From Apricaphanius iberus (taxonomy: Eukaryota > Chordata > Actinopteri > Cyprinodontiformes > Aphaniidae): DNA of 64,000 nt. A program made the translations under genes and the position numbers. The stretch is taken from positions 1,116,001 to 1,180,000 of the forward strand of contig JAPXFQ010002461.1 of the NCBI GenBank assembly GCA_028564705.1. Reading direction: 5' to 3'. Each line of letters starts with the position of its first letter. Position 1 is the first letter of the stretch. Positions 46,898 through 59,190 of the stretch are shown piece by piece. A model generated the notes under the pieces. It had not been told where the DNA came from, ran no database searches, and saw only the letters and a list, made by a program, of their open reading frames with translations.

Positions 46898-47935
46898 ATA
46901 AACTTGCCTTGCCTTAAATTCTGTAGAACAGAATAATCATTTATTGTTCCACAAAGGGGAAATTCATCTGCAATAACAACAAAGTGATAGGTAATTCAGT
47001 CATTTAGATTCATACAAGAAAAGTCTAAAAATAGATATATGTAGATTAAGGACAGAATTATAAAACCAAAACAATTTTAGTCGTATTGCTGCACATCGTG
47101 TTCATAATTGACGAGACAGTAATATAGAAAATGATCAAAATACCTTGTTCTCTTTAGTTTAGTTTAGTTTATTCTTTATTGAAGGGACAGTGCACAGAGA
47201 CATTAAGCTCAAGGACAGATATGTTCTAGCTAAATAGCTAGTTTCCATCTGCAGTCCCTGGTTACATAGATAATATACAGTTACATTGAAGTCAAAGTAC
47301 AAATAAAAGAAAAAAATGTATATACAATAGCATGCAAAGAATAAGCAATCATAGCAAGCCCTCTCACTGTCACTGACCCTCTCACACACACATGTAAACA
47401 AACATCAGACCGGTATGATTCAGCCACACCTCTCATTTACTGCGTCACATTCACATTCATAAGCACTAAACACAAATTTATTAATACATTTCAAATTTCA
47501 TAGTTAAGTGTTCACGTACATCAATATATACACATAAGTTGACCTGTGTTTCAAACATAGTGTTCACCTCAGTGTGAGCAGCTTTGAGTTCTCCAAAGCC
47601 ACTTTTTAAGTTCTACTGTGAACTGAATATAGTCCGTTTGACTTTTCAGGTCCGTTGTGAGCTTATTCCATTCCTGTATTGCCTTATATGAGAAACCTGA
47701 TTGTGCAAAAGCAGTTTTACATTTGGATATGCTACACTGCCCCCTGGCAGAGGCTCATGTGGTTTTAGTTGTCAAAGCAGATGTGTACTGGATGAAATGC
47801 TTAAGTGGTGTTGGTGCAGTGTTATTTAGGATTCTATGAGCCAAACGTATTAGAGCAAATTTTTGAATATTGTGGAAATTTAGCAGTCTTTATTTTTGGA
47901 GGACTAAACAGTGATGGTGTTGTTGTGGTTTTTGG

Positions 47936-48778
47936 TCAAGGGTTTTGAGTGATTGTTTGTCCAAGTTTTCCAATGGCCTCAGTGATTTTGTTCGCCTGAG
48001 ACCAACATGTTATACAATAATAAAACCGAGACATAATCATTGTGTTAAAATAGGTTAGGGATTCCTCCATTGTTAGCGAGTTTCTAATACATTTGAATGT
48101 TTTTATGTTGTACCTGAGTCTCTGGCACATTTGTTTGATATGTCTTTTAAAACTAAGAGTTGGGTCTAAAATTACACCCAGGTAACAATATTTACTGACA
48201 TTTTGTATTGTTTCCCTGTTTAAAGTTATATTTGAAAACAATGACTTTTTGTATTTGTTCACAAAGTACATTGTTGCTGTTTTCTTAATGTTTAAGTTGA
48301 GACTTGAGTCATGTAGCCATCTTGCAACCCTCTCTATTGCGGCCGTAAGTTTAATGGCAACTTGGTCAGCATCCTTTCCCCAAGTATAAATTACCGTATC
48401 ATCTGCATACATCTGGATATTAACATCCTTCCATGCAGATGGTAGGTCATTTATATAGAGTGACAACAGAAGAGGGCCGATATTAGAGCCTTGTGGCAGT
48501 CCAATATCAGTAGCAGTAATACTGGATGTAGTGTCACTGATACGGACGCATTGGGTTTGACCAGACAGGTAAGACTCAACCCAAGCCACAGTATTTGTCG
48601 ACAAATTAAATCTAGTTAATTTTGCAAGTAATGTGGGATGACTGACAGTATCAAATGCCTTGCGAAGGTCCAAGAAAATTGCTCCTACTACTCCTCCATT
48701 ATCCAAATTTTGTTTAATCGTCTCTGTGAGAAGGCAACATGCCGTTTCCGTCGAGTGGTTTGCCCGAAAGGATAGCAT
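47936..48778 (-). pseudogene. Non-LTR reverse transcriptase domain
   Basis: 280 open codons covering the palm. Motifs in order: FRANHSTETACCLLTETI, VGAIFLDLRKAFDTVSHPTL, GLPQGSNIGPLLLSLYINDL, MYADDTVIY (the catalytic YADD), WLHDSSLNLNIKKTATMYF and YLGVILDPTLSFKRHIKQM. All catalytic aspartates visible (FLDL and YADD) are preserved. The frame is broken at both ends, by a frameshift near the 3' end at about 47936 and by loss of frame upstream of 48778, so it is a decayed but recent-looking copy. Confidence 0.92.
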
Positions 48779-48953
48779 AGGATGTAAAATTTTTATCCTC
48801 CAGATGTTGTGTGAGTTGCTCTACGACGACTTTTTCTATTATTTTTGATATAGCTGGGAGAATGCTAATTGGTCTGTAATCATATATTGTTTATTTCCTG
48901 CTTTACGTATTGGAATAATAGTGGCTATTTTTAATATGCTAGGGAAGGTGTTT

Positions 48954-49478
48954 TCAGTTATTGATTGATTTATCAATTTTGTGATGAGTAAGACTGTCTT
49001 TATAGGTTTTTAGGAAGAGGGTGTCTAATCCGTGGATATCCCTAGACCGTGAGCTTGATAATGTAGAAAGAATTTTGTTTACTCTTGTTTCATTAGTTAG
49101 CTCTAAACCTAGTCCATCCCGATTAAATGCAAAGTCTTTGCCCTGATTTTGGGGGAAGTTTTTATTAAGGATTTGTACAGACTGGATGAAATTTTTATTA
49201 AAATGGTTACTTTTGTCAAGACTGTCTGTTATAATTGTGCCGTTTATATTTAATGTTATAGTTTCATACTTTGTTTGTCCTCTTACGGTAAGTTGGTCAA
49301 TGCTTTTCCATAGCTGTCTAATGTTTCCCTTTGCAGCTTTAATTATTTCTAGGTGAAAGTTAGCCCTGGCCTTCCGGAACAGCGTCATGACTCTGTTCCT
49401 CAAACTTTTAAAAACCATGCGATCGGTTTTTAAACATGTTTTGTTCGCTCTTTTAAGGGCAGAGTCCCTACTTTTCAT
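48954..49478 (-). pseudogene. LINE ORF2 linker between endonuclease and reverse transcriptase
   Basis: 174 open codons upstream of the reverse transcriptase: SALKRANKTCLKTDRMVFKS, RNRVMTLFRKARANFHLEII, NIRQLWKSIDQLTVRGQ and, near the end, ETRVNKILSTLSSSRSRDIH GLD, the pre-palm block. The frame continues open upstream to about 49540 ahead of the first Met. Separated from the 280-codon frame by a frameshift and stops between 48954 and 48778. Confidence 0.85.
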
Positions 49479-52400
49479 CAGGGTCCAAGTTGCTTCATTA
49501 ATCCAAGGTATGTTTGCTTTAGCAGTTTTTTTTTCCGGGTTGTATTAGACTATATTTGCAGATAATTTCTTAAATTTTTGTCATTAGGCTATCACAGGCA
49601 TGATCAGCACTTACCCACTTTATGTATCTCCATGGGACATTTTTAAGGTCGTTCTCTACCAATTGTTGGTCTTTTTTTTAGGTAGGGCAAGCGCTTTTGT
49701 GCACTTTTTGGGTCATTATGTCTACATTTGGACAACTTCTTTGTTATCAGTGTGATGTGATCTGATAAGGTCTGATAAGCCTGTTAGTAAGTTGTAGGTT
49801 TTTGTTATGCGGTCAGGTTTATTAGTAAAGACCAAGTCTAGTAACATTTCCCAGACTCATAGGTGGTGCAGGTGCCAGGAATGGGATTCAGGTGTAGCTT
49901 GTGGCCAAAAGGGTTTACATTTTACTAACTTGTTTTCCTTAACTATATTTTTCCCTAATGGTTTTTCTTTTTAATGAAATTGCCTTAGATTGTTTATAAG
50001 AGAACATATGACCTGGGACTATGTGTTTGTTCACTTTTGTATGAATATAATTTGAGCATGTAAGCAGACATGATCTATGTGTGTATAGCCTTTTTTAATG
50101 AGTATACATGTCATTTGAGCATGTTGTTACAGTTAAAATAAAGCATGTGCAGCCTTGGGAGTGGTTGATTACTTCAGTCATTTTTTTTAAAGCAAGATTT
50201 TTTGTCAAAATGGAAAGGCAGTTCTTTTTTCCACAAACGTATTAATAAAATGCAGCACACGATAAATGTAGAAACATGGTCACATTGTCAATCAGTTATA
50301 TTTTTTTCCCCCTGAATGAATTTGGTCATTAAACTTGGTTGGAAACTGAGGTGCATGTCCCAGCTGACAGTTGACTCCATTTGTTATGTTAAAAGATTTT
50401 GTTTCACTTCGACAGGACATGATGTCATTGGATAAAAGGAATGAAAAATCACGTTTTTTTTTTTATTTGTCTTTTCCCCTCTGAAATTGTATAATTACAA
50501 AGATATCCTCTGGGCACACCTGCTAATCTGGACTTCAGGCAAACTAAGGAGTCAAGCACAAAACTATATTGTTATCGTGTTCCAGTGATGGTACATACCA
50601 TCTAACAATTTGACAATAAAAAAAATAAATGTTGAAAACACCCAGCTTTTTTGAACACTAAACTACACCCATACTTCCAAACAGCTGCACTACTCAGTTT
50701 GGTATTTAATATTTGTTGTGCCTGAGTCATGTCCAACTCTGTCATTTTTTGCCGCAGTTTTTTATTCCACAATACCCTGAACACAGAGGTTAAAGTTATG
50801 TAATATGTTTTTCTTACTACAATTATACTTTTGATTTTTAGATGTGTTTTTGTGCCCATTTCTATTTTTAATTTCATTTTCAATTTTTCCTTTTGCTGTA
50901 GTAGAAAAGTCTATATTCCCACAAGTCTACTCTTGACAGAAAATGAATTTCTATTATCCTAATATGGGTAAAAATGATTGTTTTCCTTTTTTTCATTTTT
51001 TTAAAGAGACTTAATACAATAGCAAGCCACACATTTAGGCCTTTGATTAAAAAACTGGATTATATGTTACTCATTGCTGTTGTCTTCAGAACCCTATTAC
51101 ACAAACAGTTAGGATGTCTGTCAGCGTTGGTGGGCAGAAATTCAAATATAGTACAGTATGGTATAAGTTTATTTGAGCAGGGTCATGCACAACAAGATAC
51201 TGACCAATTCAAAGTAATGACAGATATTTACTGCCAAGTTATAGCATGAATGCTTTTTTCCTAATGCAGCCCTTGGGCTGCTTGATGATGATATCCTGAA
51301 TTATGTTAACAGCTTTAAATGGATTTATGAATCAGTTGATATAATTTGCAATCAGCGATAAAATGTTCAGTATAATGATGCTTCTTTAAAAATGTAGCTC
51401 AGGAAAAAAACCCACAATCATACATTTTACATCAGGAATGTACAGTCTAATCTTTCACTACTGTTTTTATTGTTCCATTATAGATCTATTAAACATGGTA
51501 GTAAGGAAGGGGCATAGCTAATTATTGCAGTCAAGATACCAATGATTTAAAAAGTTACACTTTCAAAACCACTAAGTTTTCTGTTCTTCTCTGACATCTC
51601 CTTAAAAAGTAATAAAACTTTAGGAACATGGAATTGGGAAACCTTTGCGGTTGGGCTGGGTTATATGACCTAAAATTAATATCACCGTATATTGAGCATT
51701 TCACCTCGATAACGATAAGTGGACGATAACAAAGACCACATCACATCACTGCTAGTCACATTTAAAAAAAAAACTGTTGGTAGATGAATCTAAACTCTTG
51801 CTAAAAATAGCTACACAGTCCTGCGTTAGCTGCAATTTCCCCTCAGTTGGGTATTATTGCCTCTGTATGTCACATGACTGTGTGACTCAAGGCAATGCTC
51901 ATTTCAGTTAGACAAAAATATCTAAGTCTATTTTCTTCTATTGATTTTGAAATATGATTTTGCTTACTGTGTTAAAAAATTCATTTTCCTGTAAAAAAAA
52001 ATAATTTCTCTGCTATTGAAATAATTGGCTTTCACCAATATTAAGATTCAGCTGTGACTTTCTAGCTATTATTATTTGATCACTGCTTGGTTACTACCCC
52101 CCTATATGATTACTATACAATATTTGCCTTGGATATAGCTTTACCAAACAACCCTGTTGACTCCAGTAGTGGTTAAAGAATAAAAAATGTATTTGCCTTC
52201 CAGATTGGCTCCGTATATTCATGACCCTGGCATATTGTTCTTCCAGTCCAAAAATGAATCAATTTGGAATTTTATTTTTTTCCCTTTATATATCTGTCCT
52301 ATCAGATACTTATCAATGGGGCCTCAGCCTTAGCCTTTTTCAATTAAAAACAATGTTTCTGGAGTTTTTGTTGTTGTTGTTTGGTGGTGGTGTGAATGGA

Positions 52401-53291
52401 ATTTCTCAAAAACACGAGTATTAATGGCATCAAAGCAACCGCAATGGAGTCTTGTATCACCTTGATTTAATAGTCTTGTAGCAGTTTGTTTTCTGTTACA
52501 TGCTAAGATTCATAAATGAGTTGTTATTCTTTTGTGCCTTGTCCACAAACTAAAATAATGCCATTTAGTTTCCTATGTTTTTGTGTCAGTCATTCAGTAA
52601 ATATTACCCTATTACTGTTGATCTGTGTTTTGATCAAATATGTATTTTATAAACACTCCAATGTCTCTTATTTTACATCAGAAAGCAACAATACTCAAAA
52701 TAGTATAATATTAGTAGACGATGGTGATGGTGTGTTTCACTTGGTTGCAGTTTCTGTCAGTCCGAAGTACAATTGGCTTAATTTTCCATTTTTGTCAAGA
52801 TGTTTTGCATACACTTACATATATTTGACACAACAGATCTTAAGAATAAAGACTTCTGCAGATCCTGCATGAACAATATACTGTGCAGAATAAATTTATG
52901 TGAACAGGAGGTAAAACGATCAAGTTGCAAATGAAGCTTAACTATTTGGAATAACTTTCTGTGGCAAGCATTTACTTTGCAATTTCTGAAAGAGAACTGT
53001 ACCAACTAGCAGGATTTAAGAGGGTTCTGGCAATGATAAGGTGGCAGTATGCTTATTTCGCTGTAAACATAATCTGTTTGCTTGAGCTAGACATTATAAG
53101 TACATGACTACTGAGTTGCAGATCCCCTTTTTTAATCTCCAGTCAGAAAAACAAACTTTTTTCTGTTTTCTGTGCTTGATTCCACAATGAAGCATTCCAT
53201 TGCAGTGGAAACCCCTTAACAATGTGTTCTTACTATTAACACAGCTCAAGTCTCTGATTTAGGACCTAATGTGTTTTTGTCTCTTTTCCAG

Positions 53292-53526
53292 TTGGATCTA
53301 CAGTCATGCTGTGTGTTCCTACCTAATGACAGCCTCCCTTCTCCGAGCACCATCATCTGTGGAGACATACCCGGTACCGTCCGTAGCTGGTACCACAACC
53401 AGGCCTCCATGCCTGGAACTCTGGTTGTCTGCCTGCCCCAGATAAGTGTCCTCAGCGCTGGGCACAAATATATGGAGCCCCTGCAGGAGCTCCCCTTCGT
53501 TGTCTCAAAGCCCATCTTAGAGGAAG
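53292..53526 (+). CDS. vps13b: VPS13B exon D
   Basis: 235-nt exon, phase 0 at the start, one base over at the end. The acceptor is TTTGTCTCTTTTCCAG and the donor is GAAG/GTATGC at 53527. It encodes LDLQSCCVFLPNDSLPSPST then IICGDIPGTVRSWYHNQASM, PGTLVVCLPQISVLSAGHKY and MEPLQELPFVVSKPILEE. This is the most conserved block in the window: from SCCVF to ILEE nearly every residue matches human. From memory, the well-known Finnish Cohen syndrome frameshift lies at the Cys pair near the start of this exon in human; this needs checking. Confidence 0.97.
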
Positions 53527-54635
53527 GTATGCTCTCAGCTTTGATCTAATCACATCTAAACTTGAATGGATGTTTGAAATGCTGTGAGACAAAAACATTC
53601 CCAGACGCACCGCTGATGACCTGGTGTCAAGAAGATGAATTATTAAGTTTAAATGAGAAAAAATGGTGGTGACAGAGACAAGGTGTGTTAACAAGGGAAT
53701 CATAAAAACTGAACTCAAATTAATGGAGAAATGTGAGGAATCCCTTTATTGATAATGAAAATGAATAATACCTTAATAGTTATAGGCTGTATAATGTGAA
53801 TTCATCATCATTATGGCTTTTTCAACACTGGGAAAACCTTTGACCCAGTACCACTCATTTACGGTGACAAAAGACAAACAAACTTAAGGAGAGTGCCTTC
53901 AGAGAGAGTACTTGCATATGTGGTCTGTACACCTGGGAGGGATGACAGAAGCAACACTTGAGTTGAGCCATGTTTTCTCTTTAGCAGAGGAGGAAAAAAA
54001 GAAGGGCATTATTTTTTCCTCAACCTTTTAAGGACATCAGCTTTGGCCTTACAAATTTCAAAATGTCAGTATGAGAAAAGACGGCAAAGACATTGACATT
54101 AGTTATCTTGTCAGGTTTGCTGCAGTAATTGACAACTTAACCAGTCATGTCTATGAAATTATCCCTTGTGGAACATTAAATATATAAAATGGCATAGATT
54201 AGAAATAAACATTCAGGCAACTTTTTTCTTTGCAGTTTCTAAATTTACAGAGCCACAGAGATCAGTCTCACAAAAGCACCTTCATGAAAATATACTTTCA
54301 ATAAGAAAATTTAATTTCAAAAGAAGCAGACAAAATGTGTGTTAATGTCTTAACATGGGCAACAACCAACACCCTTTTCCTGTCGCACATCTAGGGTGGG
54401 TTCACAGATTTGCTGTTTGTAATTGGTCACTTCAAACACAGTGGTCCCAGTCATTCTGCAGGTGCTTCACTTTTAATGTTGGAGAGAAAGTAAAAATATG
54501 CACCTAACAGTGATAGTCTCCTCGGGTAAATTGCAGGAAGTTGATGTTTATTAAAAAGTAAAAGAGGTGTTAACGCCCACCTCTTTTTTAATACTTAGAC
54601 ATGTGTTTATTGGGCCCATATCTCTTTTTGGTTGC

Positions 54636-54980
54636 AGTGAGTAGCACTGTTAACTTGCAGAAAGAAGGTGCTGGGTTCGAATCCGGCCCCAGATCTTTCT
54701 GCATGGAGTTTGCTTGTTATTCTTGAGCATGTGTGGGCTAACCTCCAGGTACCCCGGCTTCCTCCCACAGTTCCAAAAAACATGTCTGTCAGGTTAATTG
54801 GTCTCTCAAAATTGTCCTTAGGTGTGAGTGTGTCTGTCTGTTTCTATGTTGCCCTGTGATGGACTGCCGACCTTTCCAGGGTGTATCCAGCCTCTTGCCG
54901 TTTAACGCTGGAGATAGGCACCAGTCCCTTTGCGACCCTTCGAGGACAAACTCTATAGATAATGAATGGATGGATCTATT
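54636..54980 (+). repeat. Fish SINE with ATGG tail
   Basis: GTGCTGGGTTCGAATCCGGC supplies a near-perfect polymerase III B box at 54668-54687, preceded by a decayed A-box region (GTTGCAGTGAGTAGCACTG). The body reads TTTCTGCATGGAGTTTGC, CTTCCTCCCACAGTTCC, GGTTAATTGGTCTCTC, GCCCTGTGATGGACTG, and it ends in AATGAATGGATGG. About 345 bp; nearly full length. The family is ubiquitous in ray-finned fish. Confidence 0.85.
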
Positions 54981-55135
54981 GTTTGTTAGTTTTGATTACG
55001 TCATGTAAAATTATCCTGTCTATATTAAACAAAAAAAAGATAAACAAGCACGTTAAATTACCTTGTGTTGAGAGTGTGCTATACAAATTAAATTGCCTGT
55101 CTTCCCTTGAAGGTGGTAAGATTTACAGAGCTGAC

Positions 55136-55146
55136 CACACACATAT

Positions 55147-55188
<42 letters not shown>
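55136..55188. repeat. (CA)n(TA)n microsatellite
   Basis: CA-rich run grading into about 28 bp of TA. Confidence 0.95.
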
Positions 55189-55192
<4 letters not shown>

Positions 55193-55985
55193 AATAACCA
55201 GTCTGAAGAGAAATGCTAAGTAAATGAAAAAATTTAATTAACCTCCCTTTCTTATACCAAAAGCAGCAGCTCTTTAAATAGTCTTTAACACCTCTTTAAA
55301 GTCTCATTTATATAAACATTTGCACACAAAAAAAGCCTCAAAAGCAAATGTATTAGTTTTACATTGTTTTCATCAATCATTAACTTATGTTTAATGAGAA
55401 CCTGAGCTTGGTTTTATTTGATAAGCTTTGATAGATCTGGCAGCACACCGTCCTCCAGGCCCTTCTCCACATCCAGTCTGTTACTATGCTGGATATATTA
55501 TTCATTGGGTATTCATTAGGCTTAACACAGTCCAGCCCGATTTTATTTTTTTTATGGGCCACTGAATGTTGTTGAATGACTGATAGACATCAACTAGGAA
55601 ATTATATTTAAAATGTTTCCACGTACTCCCTGTAATTTGCTCACTGACCACTAGGGGTACGTGAACCCCTGGTTAGGAGTCACTGACTACGCCAGTAGCT
55701 GAAAGCGATTCTTTAAGGCCATCGCCATATGATCCCTGGAGTACCCCTTTTTCTAACCCGTATATTTGGTCATGGAAATGCATAGCGGTATATCCCCATC
55801 AAAAGGAACATTGATTTGTCTTCTGCGCATCTTTTATTCACAAGGAATCTTGGTCTTTTGAATAGAGCAACTTCTGACATACAAATTCCATGTATACAGG
55901 AGTAAATCTCTCCCTCTAGCTCTCTCTGTTCACGCATGTAAACGGGTTATTCTGAATGTTTCAGAAACATGAATAGTGACCTTAA

Positions 55986-56471
55986 CCCTTGTGTGGTGTT
56001 CATATTTATGTTACTCAGCCAGTGTTCATGGCTCTGGTGGACCTGGCAGAGTTTTGGCTTTCCAAATCAACACTATTAAACAATTTTACGTTAAAATGCT
56101 CAAGAGATATTTACTCCATCCCAATTACAAGCCAAATGAAGAGCAAAAATGGTTAATATTTGGGAGTAGGAGGGGCAGAAAACACTATCACCAGGTCCAG
56201 AAAGGAGGAAGACAGAGTGTAGGTACACAGGACCACCACTTTCCACATTTTTATTAGCCCCAGGTCCAGTGGACCTGAACACCTAGTATGTAATGTAAAT
56301 GCGTAGGGGTGGGGTACAGTATGCGGTCATTGAAATTTTTTTCTGATTTATGTTCTTCACAGAAAATGAGCCAAAGCCAATGAATTTCAGGTTGAAAAAA
56401 TATTTTTTTTAATTTTTTTTGTGATTAAAAACTGAAAACAGGTCCCACAGACCACGAACACCATACAAGGG
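55986..56471. mobile_element. piggyBac-type MITE
   Basis: 486 bp flanked by TTAA on both sides (55982-55985 and 56472-56475). The left end reads CCCTTGTGTGGTGTTC and the right end read inward CCCTTGTATGGTGTTC, 15 of 16 matching. The interior has no transposase. CCCTTG-type ends plus TTAA sites fit a short piggyBac derivative. Confidence 0.88.
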
Positions 56472-56604
56472 TTAACCCGATCATAACCAGAATATCGGCT
56501 GCATGTAATCATAGTTACTGCTGTGAAGTATAAACTGCTATTCTTAGTTCACTTTTATCCCTTTCCAACATGAATGCATCATTGCCTTGTTTTCTGTCTG
56601 TTAG

Positions 56605-56819
56605 GTGATGCCTTCCCATGGACCATAAGCTTGACTCAGTTCAGTGTTTACACATTGTTGGGAAAGCAGCAGAGTCTTAGCCTTTTGGAGCCCATGGGAT
56701 GCACTTCCACGCTGGCTGTCACATCTAAACTGCAGGGCAGCTCTGAGGAAAGGCCATCCTTTGTAGTCTGTCTGCATGTTGACCTGCAACCCATCTATGT
56801 CAAGAGCTCCAACTCTCAG
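56605..56819 (+). CDS. vps13b: VPS13B exon E
   Basis: 215-nt exon. The acceptor is TTTTCTGTCTGTTAG; the first two bases complete a Gly codon opened by exon D. The donor is CTCTCAG/GTCAGC at 56820, phase 0. It encodes (G)DAFPWTISLTQFSVYTLLGK then QQSLSLLEPMGCTSTLAVTS, KLQGSSEERPSFVVCLHVDL and QPIYVKSSNSQ. DAFPWTISL, LEPMGCTSTLAVTS and SFVVCLHVDL are shared with human; the loop KLQGSSEER is slightly shorter than the human one. The alternation of hydrophobic and polar residues suits the beta-strands of the lipid groove. Confidence 0.96.
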
Positions 56820-57139
56820 GTCAGCCTCTCTCTCCTAACATTCTCTAAGTAGTAGTATCACTCAATAATTTTAAATTAAATTCAATTCACAAATACTTTA
56901 TTAATTACAGACCTCTATATGCTTTGTAATCGGAGAAACTTCAAAAATCAGCAGTATATCAAGTGCTTGTTCTCCCCACTGTGCACGAAGCTGTTGGATC
57001 AGCACAAGTCTGAAAAGTATCTATTACCAACTCTGGAGTTGTACTAGCTGCTCTACAGTCTACACTTTTATTGTCTTTGGGACTGTTAATTAATACTACA
57101 CTGAATCTGTGACATTGATGCATTTAAAATACATGAATA

Positions 57140-57834
57140 TATCCTAAGCACTTGGCCTTGTAATGGTCCCCTCCCCCAGGAAATACATTCTTGCAACATT
57201 ATTATTATTATTATTTTTCATTACTTGCTTGCAAAGTATTTCTCCATGCTCTGCACTGGTTGTACTCCAATCCCGCAGCTGAATCCTGTTTAGGGGGGCG
57301 ATCCTGGTGCTTGCTGGACTTTCTTGGACGCCCTGAAGCCTTAACAAGAACTGAACCTCTTTCTTGAAGTTCTTGATAATCCTATAAATTGTTGATTTAG
57401 GTGCAATCTTAGTAGTCACAATATCCTTGCCTGTCAAGCCATTTTTTTGCAACGCAATGATGGCTGCATGTGTGTCTTTGCTGGTCACCATGGTTAACAA
57501 GGGAAGAACAATGGTATCAAGCATCACCCTCCTTTTAACATGTCAAGTCTGCCATTCTAACCCAATCAGCCTGACATAATGATCTCCAGCCTTGTGCTCG
57601 TCAACATTCTCACCTGAGTTAACAAGACAATTACTGAAATGATCTCAGCAGGTCCTTTAATGACAGCAATGAAATGCAGTGGAATTTTCATGCCAAAGAA
57701 GGACTATGCAATTCATCTGAGCACTGTTCATAACATTCTGGAGTATATGCAAATTGCTACTATAAAAACTTAAGCAGCAGCTTTTCCAATTTCCAATATT
57801 TCTGTAATTCTCAAAACTTTTGGCCACAACTGTG
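57140..57834 (-). mobile_element. Tc1-like transposon, 5' terminus and N-terminal transposase
   Basis: Minus strand, starting at the terminal repeat (ACAGTTGTGGCCAAAAGTTT at 57832-57813) and running through about 300 bp of 5' non-coding sequence into the transposase frame (57144-57527). The protein keeps MVTSKDTHAAIIALQKNGLT and APKSTIYRIIKNFKKEVQFL, the first helix-turn-helix, then a partly frameshifted second domain. The catalytic domain and 3' terminus are missing. A (TTA)n run at about 57199-57215 (plus strand) interrupts the end. Confidence 0.88.
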
Positions 57835-57849
57835 TTTTACATCTTCTCC

Positions 57850-57945
57850 CAGTGCATTGGTGATTTCTTGGTACTCCATCTTCCTCCCACAGTCCAAATA
57901 ATTTGTGTTAGGTTAATTGGCATGTCCTAAAACTGAATGCATGTT
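57850..57945 (+). repeat. SINE body fragment
   Basis: TGGTACTCCATCTTCCTCCC, ACAGTCCAAATAATTTG and GTTAGGTTAATTGGCATGTC match the middle of the ATGG-tailed SINE at 54636-54980, without its tRNA head or tail. Confidence 0.65.
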
Positions 57946-59028
57946 GGCACTTTTAGAAACTTCCACCTAAATGTAGAATGATGTCTTTGTTATTCACAAG
58001 TATTCATCAAAGATGTTGTTGTTTTTTAAATATCAAAGTGGATGTGTCACAATGGGGGTAAGAGCAACATAAAGGCAAGCTTTGACCCTAGTAATGCTCT
58101 TTCCCATATGGTGATGTTATTCTAATACATTTCTAGATAAAGAATGATATAACTGTTCTTAATTTGCAAAGTACATTTTCCTGGATCAGGGATTATCCTC
58201 AACTGCAAACCATATGTGTTGTTTCACACCACTAAATTTATCTAATCTGACTTTATTTGTTCATGTGAATGACTCATGTAGCTGTCAGAAGGATGGATTT
58301 AGTGACTGTATGTGTGGCCTATTTATTACAAATAATACAACTAGTTATTCAAACCAGCAATGCCTTTAGACATTGAGCATATTACAATATCTCTGGGTTT
58401 TATAAGTTGATGTTAAAATGTGCTTCAGGAGAAAAATCAAACCATTAACTCTTCTACAGTTACAAACCTCATATTCTTTTATAGATGCATATGTTAATTT
58501 CTGTTCACTTCCCTTACACATATTCAGTGTCAGGTACCCTGAAATGTAGCTGAAAGGACTTTAGAGAACTCTGTTCTACAGATCTTGTGTTTAACTTCTT
58601 AATTATTACATTGTGGCATATTTTCCGTATTTGACTGTTGTTTTTTAAACGGTAAGAGAAAAATCTTAAGGGCGTCTGTCATTTTGATATATTAATATTC
58701 ACACCTCTGACCAATTTGTGCAGACACACAAATAATTTTGTGGTTTAATTTTCAACTTTACTTTCGGTGTACAGGTAACTGGTAACCAGGACTCCATCAT
58801 GTATCCAGCAACATGTGTTCCATTAGATACAATGGTTTTCCCATAACCGTTATTCTGGTAAAAAAAGAATTAATAATAATCATCTTCATTTAGCGACCGC
58901 TTAATCAAATCCAGAGAGGCTGTTATCATTTTAAAAATTGGCAGTTAAATCAATTATGATTATTTATTTTTTTTGACCCATCAATCAAAATTACCAAAAA
59001 AAAATTCGGGTGACCTGTATGTTAGACA

Positions 59029-59190
59029 GATTGGGGCGACTGTGGCCCAGTGGTTAGGAGTTTGTCTTATAATCTGAGGGCTGCCAGTTCAAGCCCCTGC
59101 TCTGTTGGTCTCGATCGTTGTGTCCTTGGGCAAGGCAACTCCCCCCATCCCAGCTGTGGCTACAATGTAAAAATATGCCTTATAGAAAAA
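59029..59190 (+). repeat. tRNA-derived SINE
   Basis: GGGGCGACTGTGGCCCAGTG followed by GTTAGGAG contains an A box, and GCCAGTTCAAGCCCC about 50 bp later a B box. The conserved body TCGATCGTTGTGTCCTTGGG CAAGG follows. The anticodon region and acceptor stem do not form a functional tRNA. Confidence 0.82.

Larger units (their letters stand above)
47152..49855 (-). mobile_element. LINE copy 2 (Jockey/Rex-like), 2.7 kb
   Basis: The most complete retrotransposon here. On the minus strand the order is: the end of an AP-endonuclease (LLDLVFTNKPDRITKTYNLL, about 49850-49730), a linker region (PWRYIKWVSADHACDSLMT; PWINEATWTLMKSRDSALKR), the reverse transcriptase, and a 3' UTR ending in CTGTCCCTTCAATAAAGAAT and a repeating AACTA-type tail at 47172-47152. 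The 5' end is truncated inside the endonuclease. Stops and frame changes (for example between 48954 and 48778) make it inactive. A shared C-terminus and 3' end tie it to LINE copy 1. Confidence 0.92.
32939..53291 (+). other. Intron C/D (20.4 kb)
   Basis: Phase 0 intron carrying most of the window's retrotransposon sequence: LINE copies at 33101-34175 and 47152-49855, LINE pieces at 37090-37490 and 43830-44745, DNA elements at 45812-46214 and 46248-46897, and smaller repeats. Stretches where I see no gene or named repeat are 34176-35685, 36440-36861, 37491-37779, 38001-38850, 38886-41028, 41054-42790, 42840-43829, 44746-45808, 46898-47151 and 49856-53291. 39105-39250 is a purine-rich tract, and 51652-51760 resembles a hAT terminus (GGGCTGGGTTATATGACC). 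Confidence 0.85.
53527..56604 (+). other. Intron D/E
   Basis: 3,078 bp, phase 1. It contains a SINE (54636-54980), a CA/TA microsatellite (55136-55188) and a piggyBac-type MITE (55986-56471). The stretches 53527-54635 and 55189-55981 show nothing recognisable. Confidence 0.9.
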
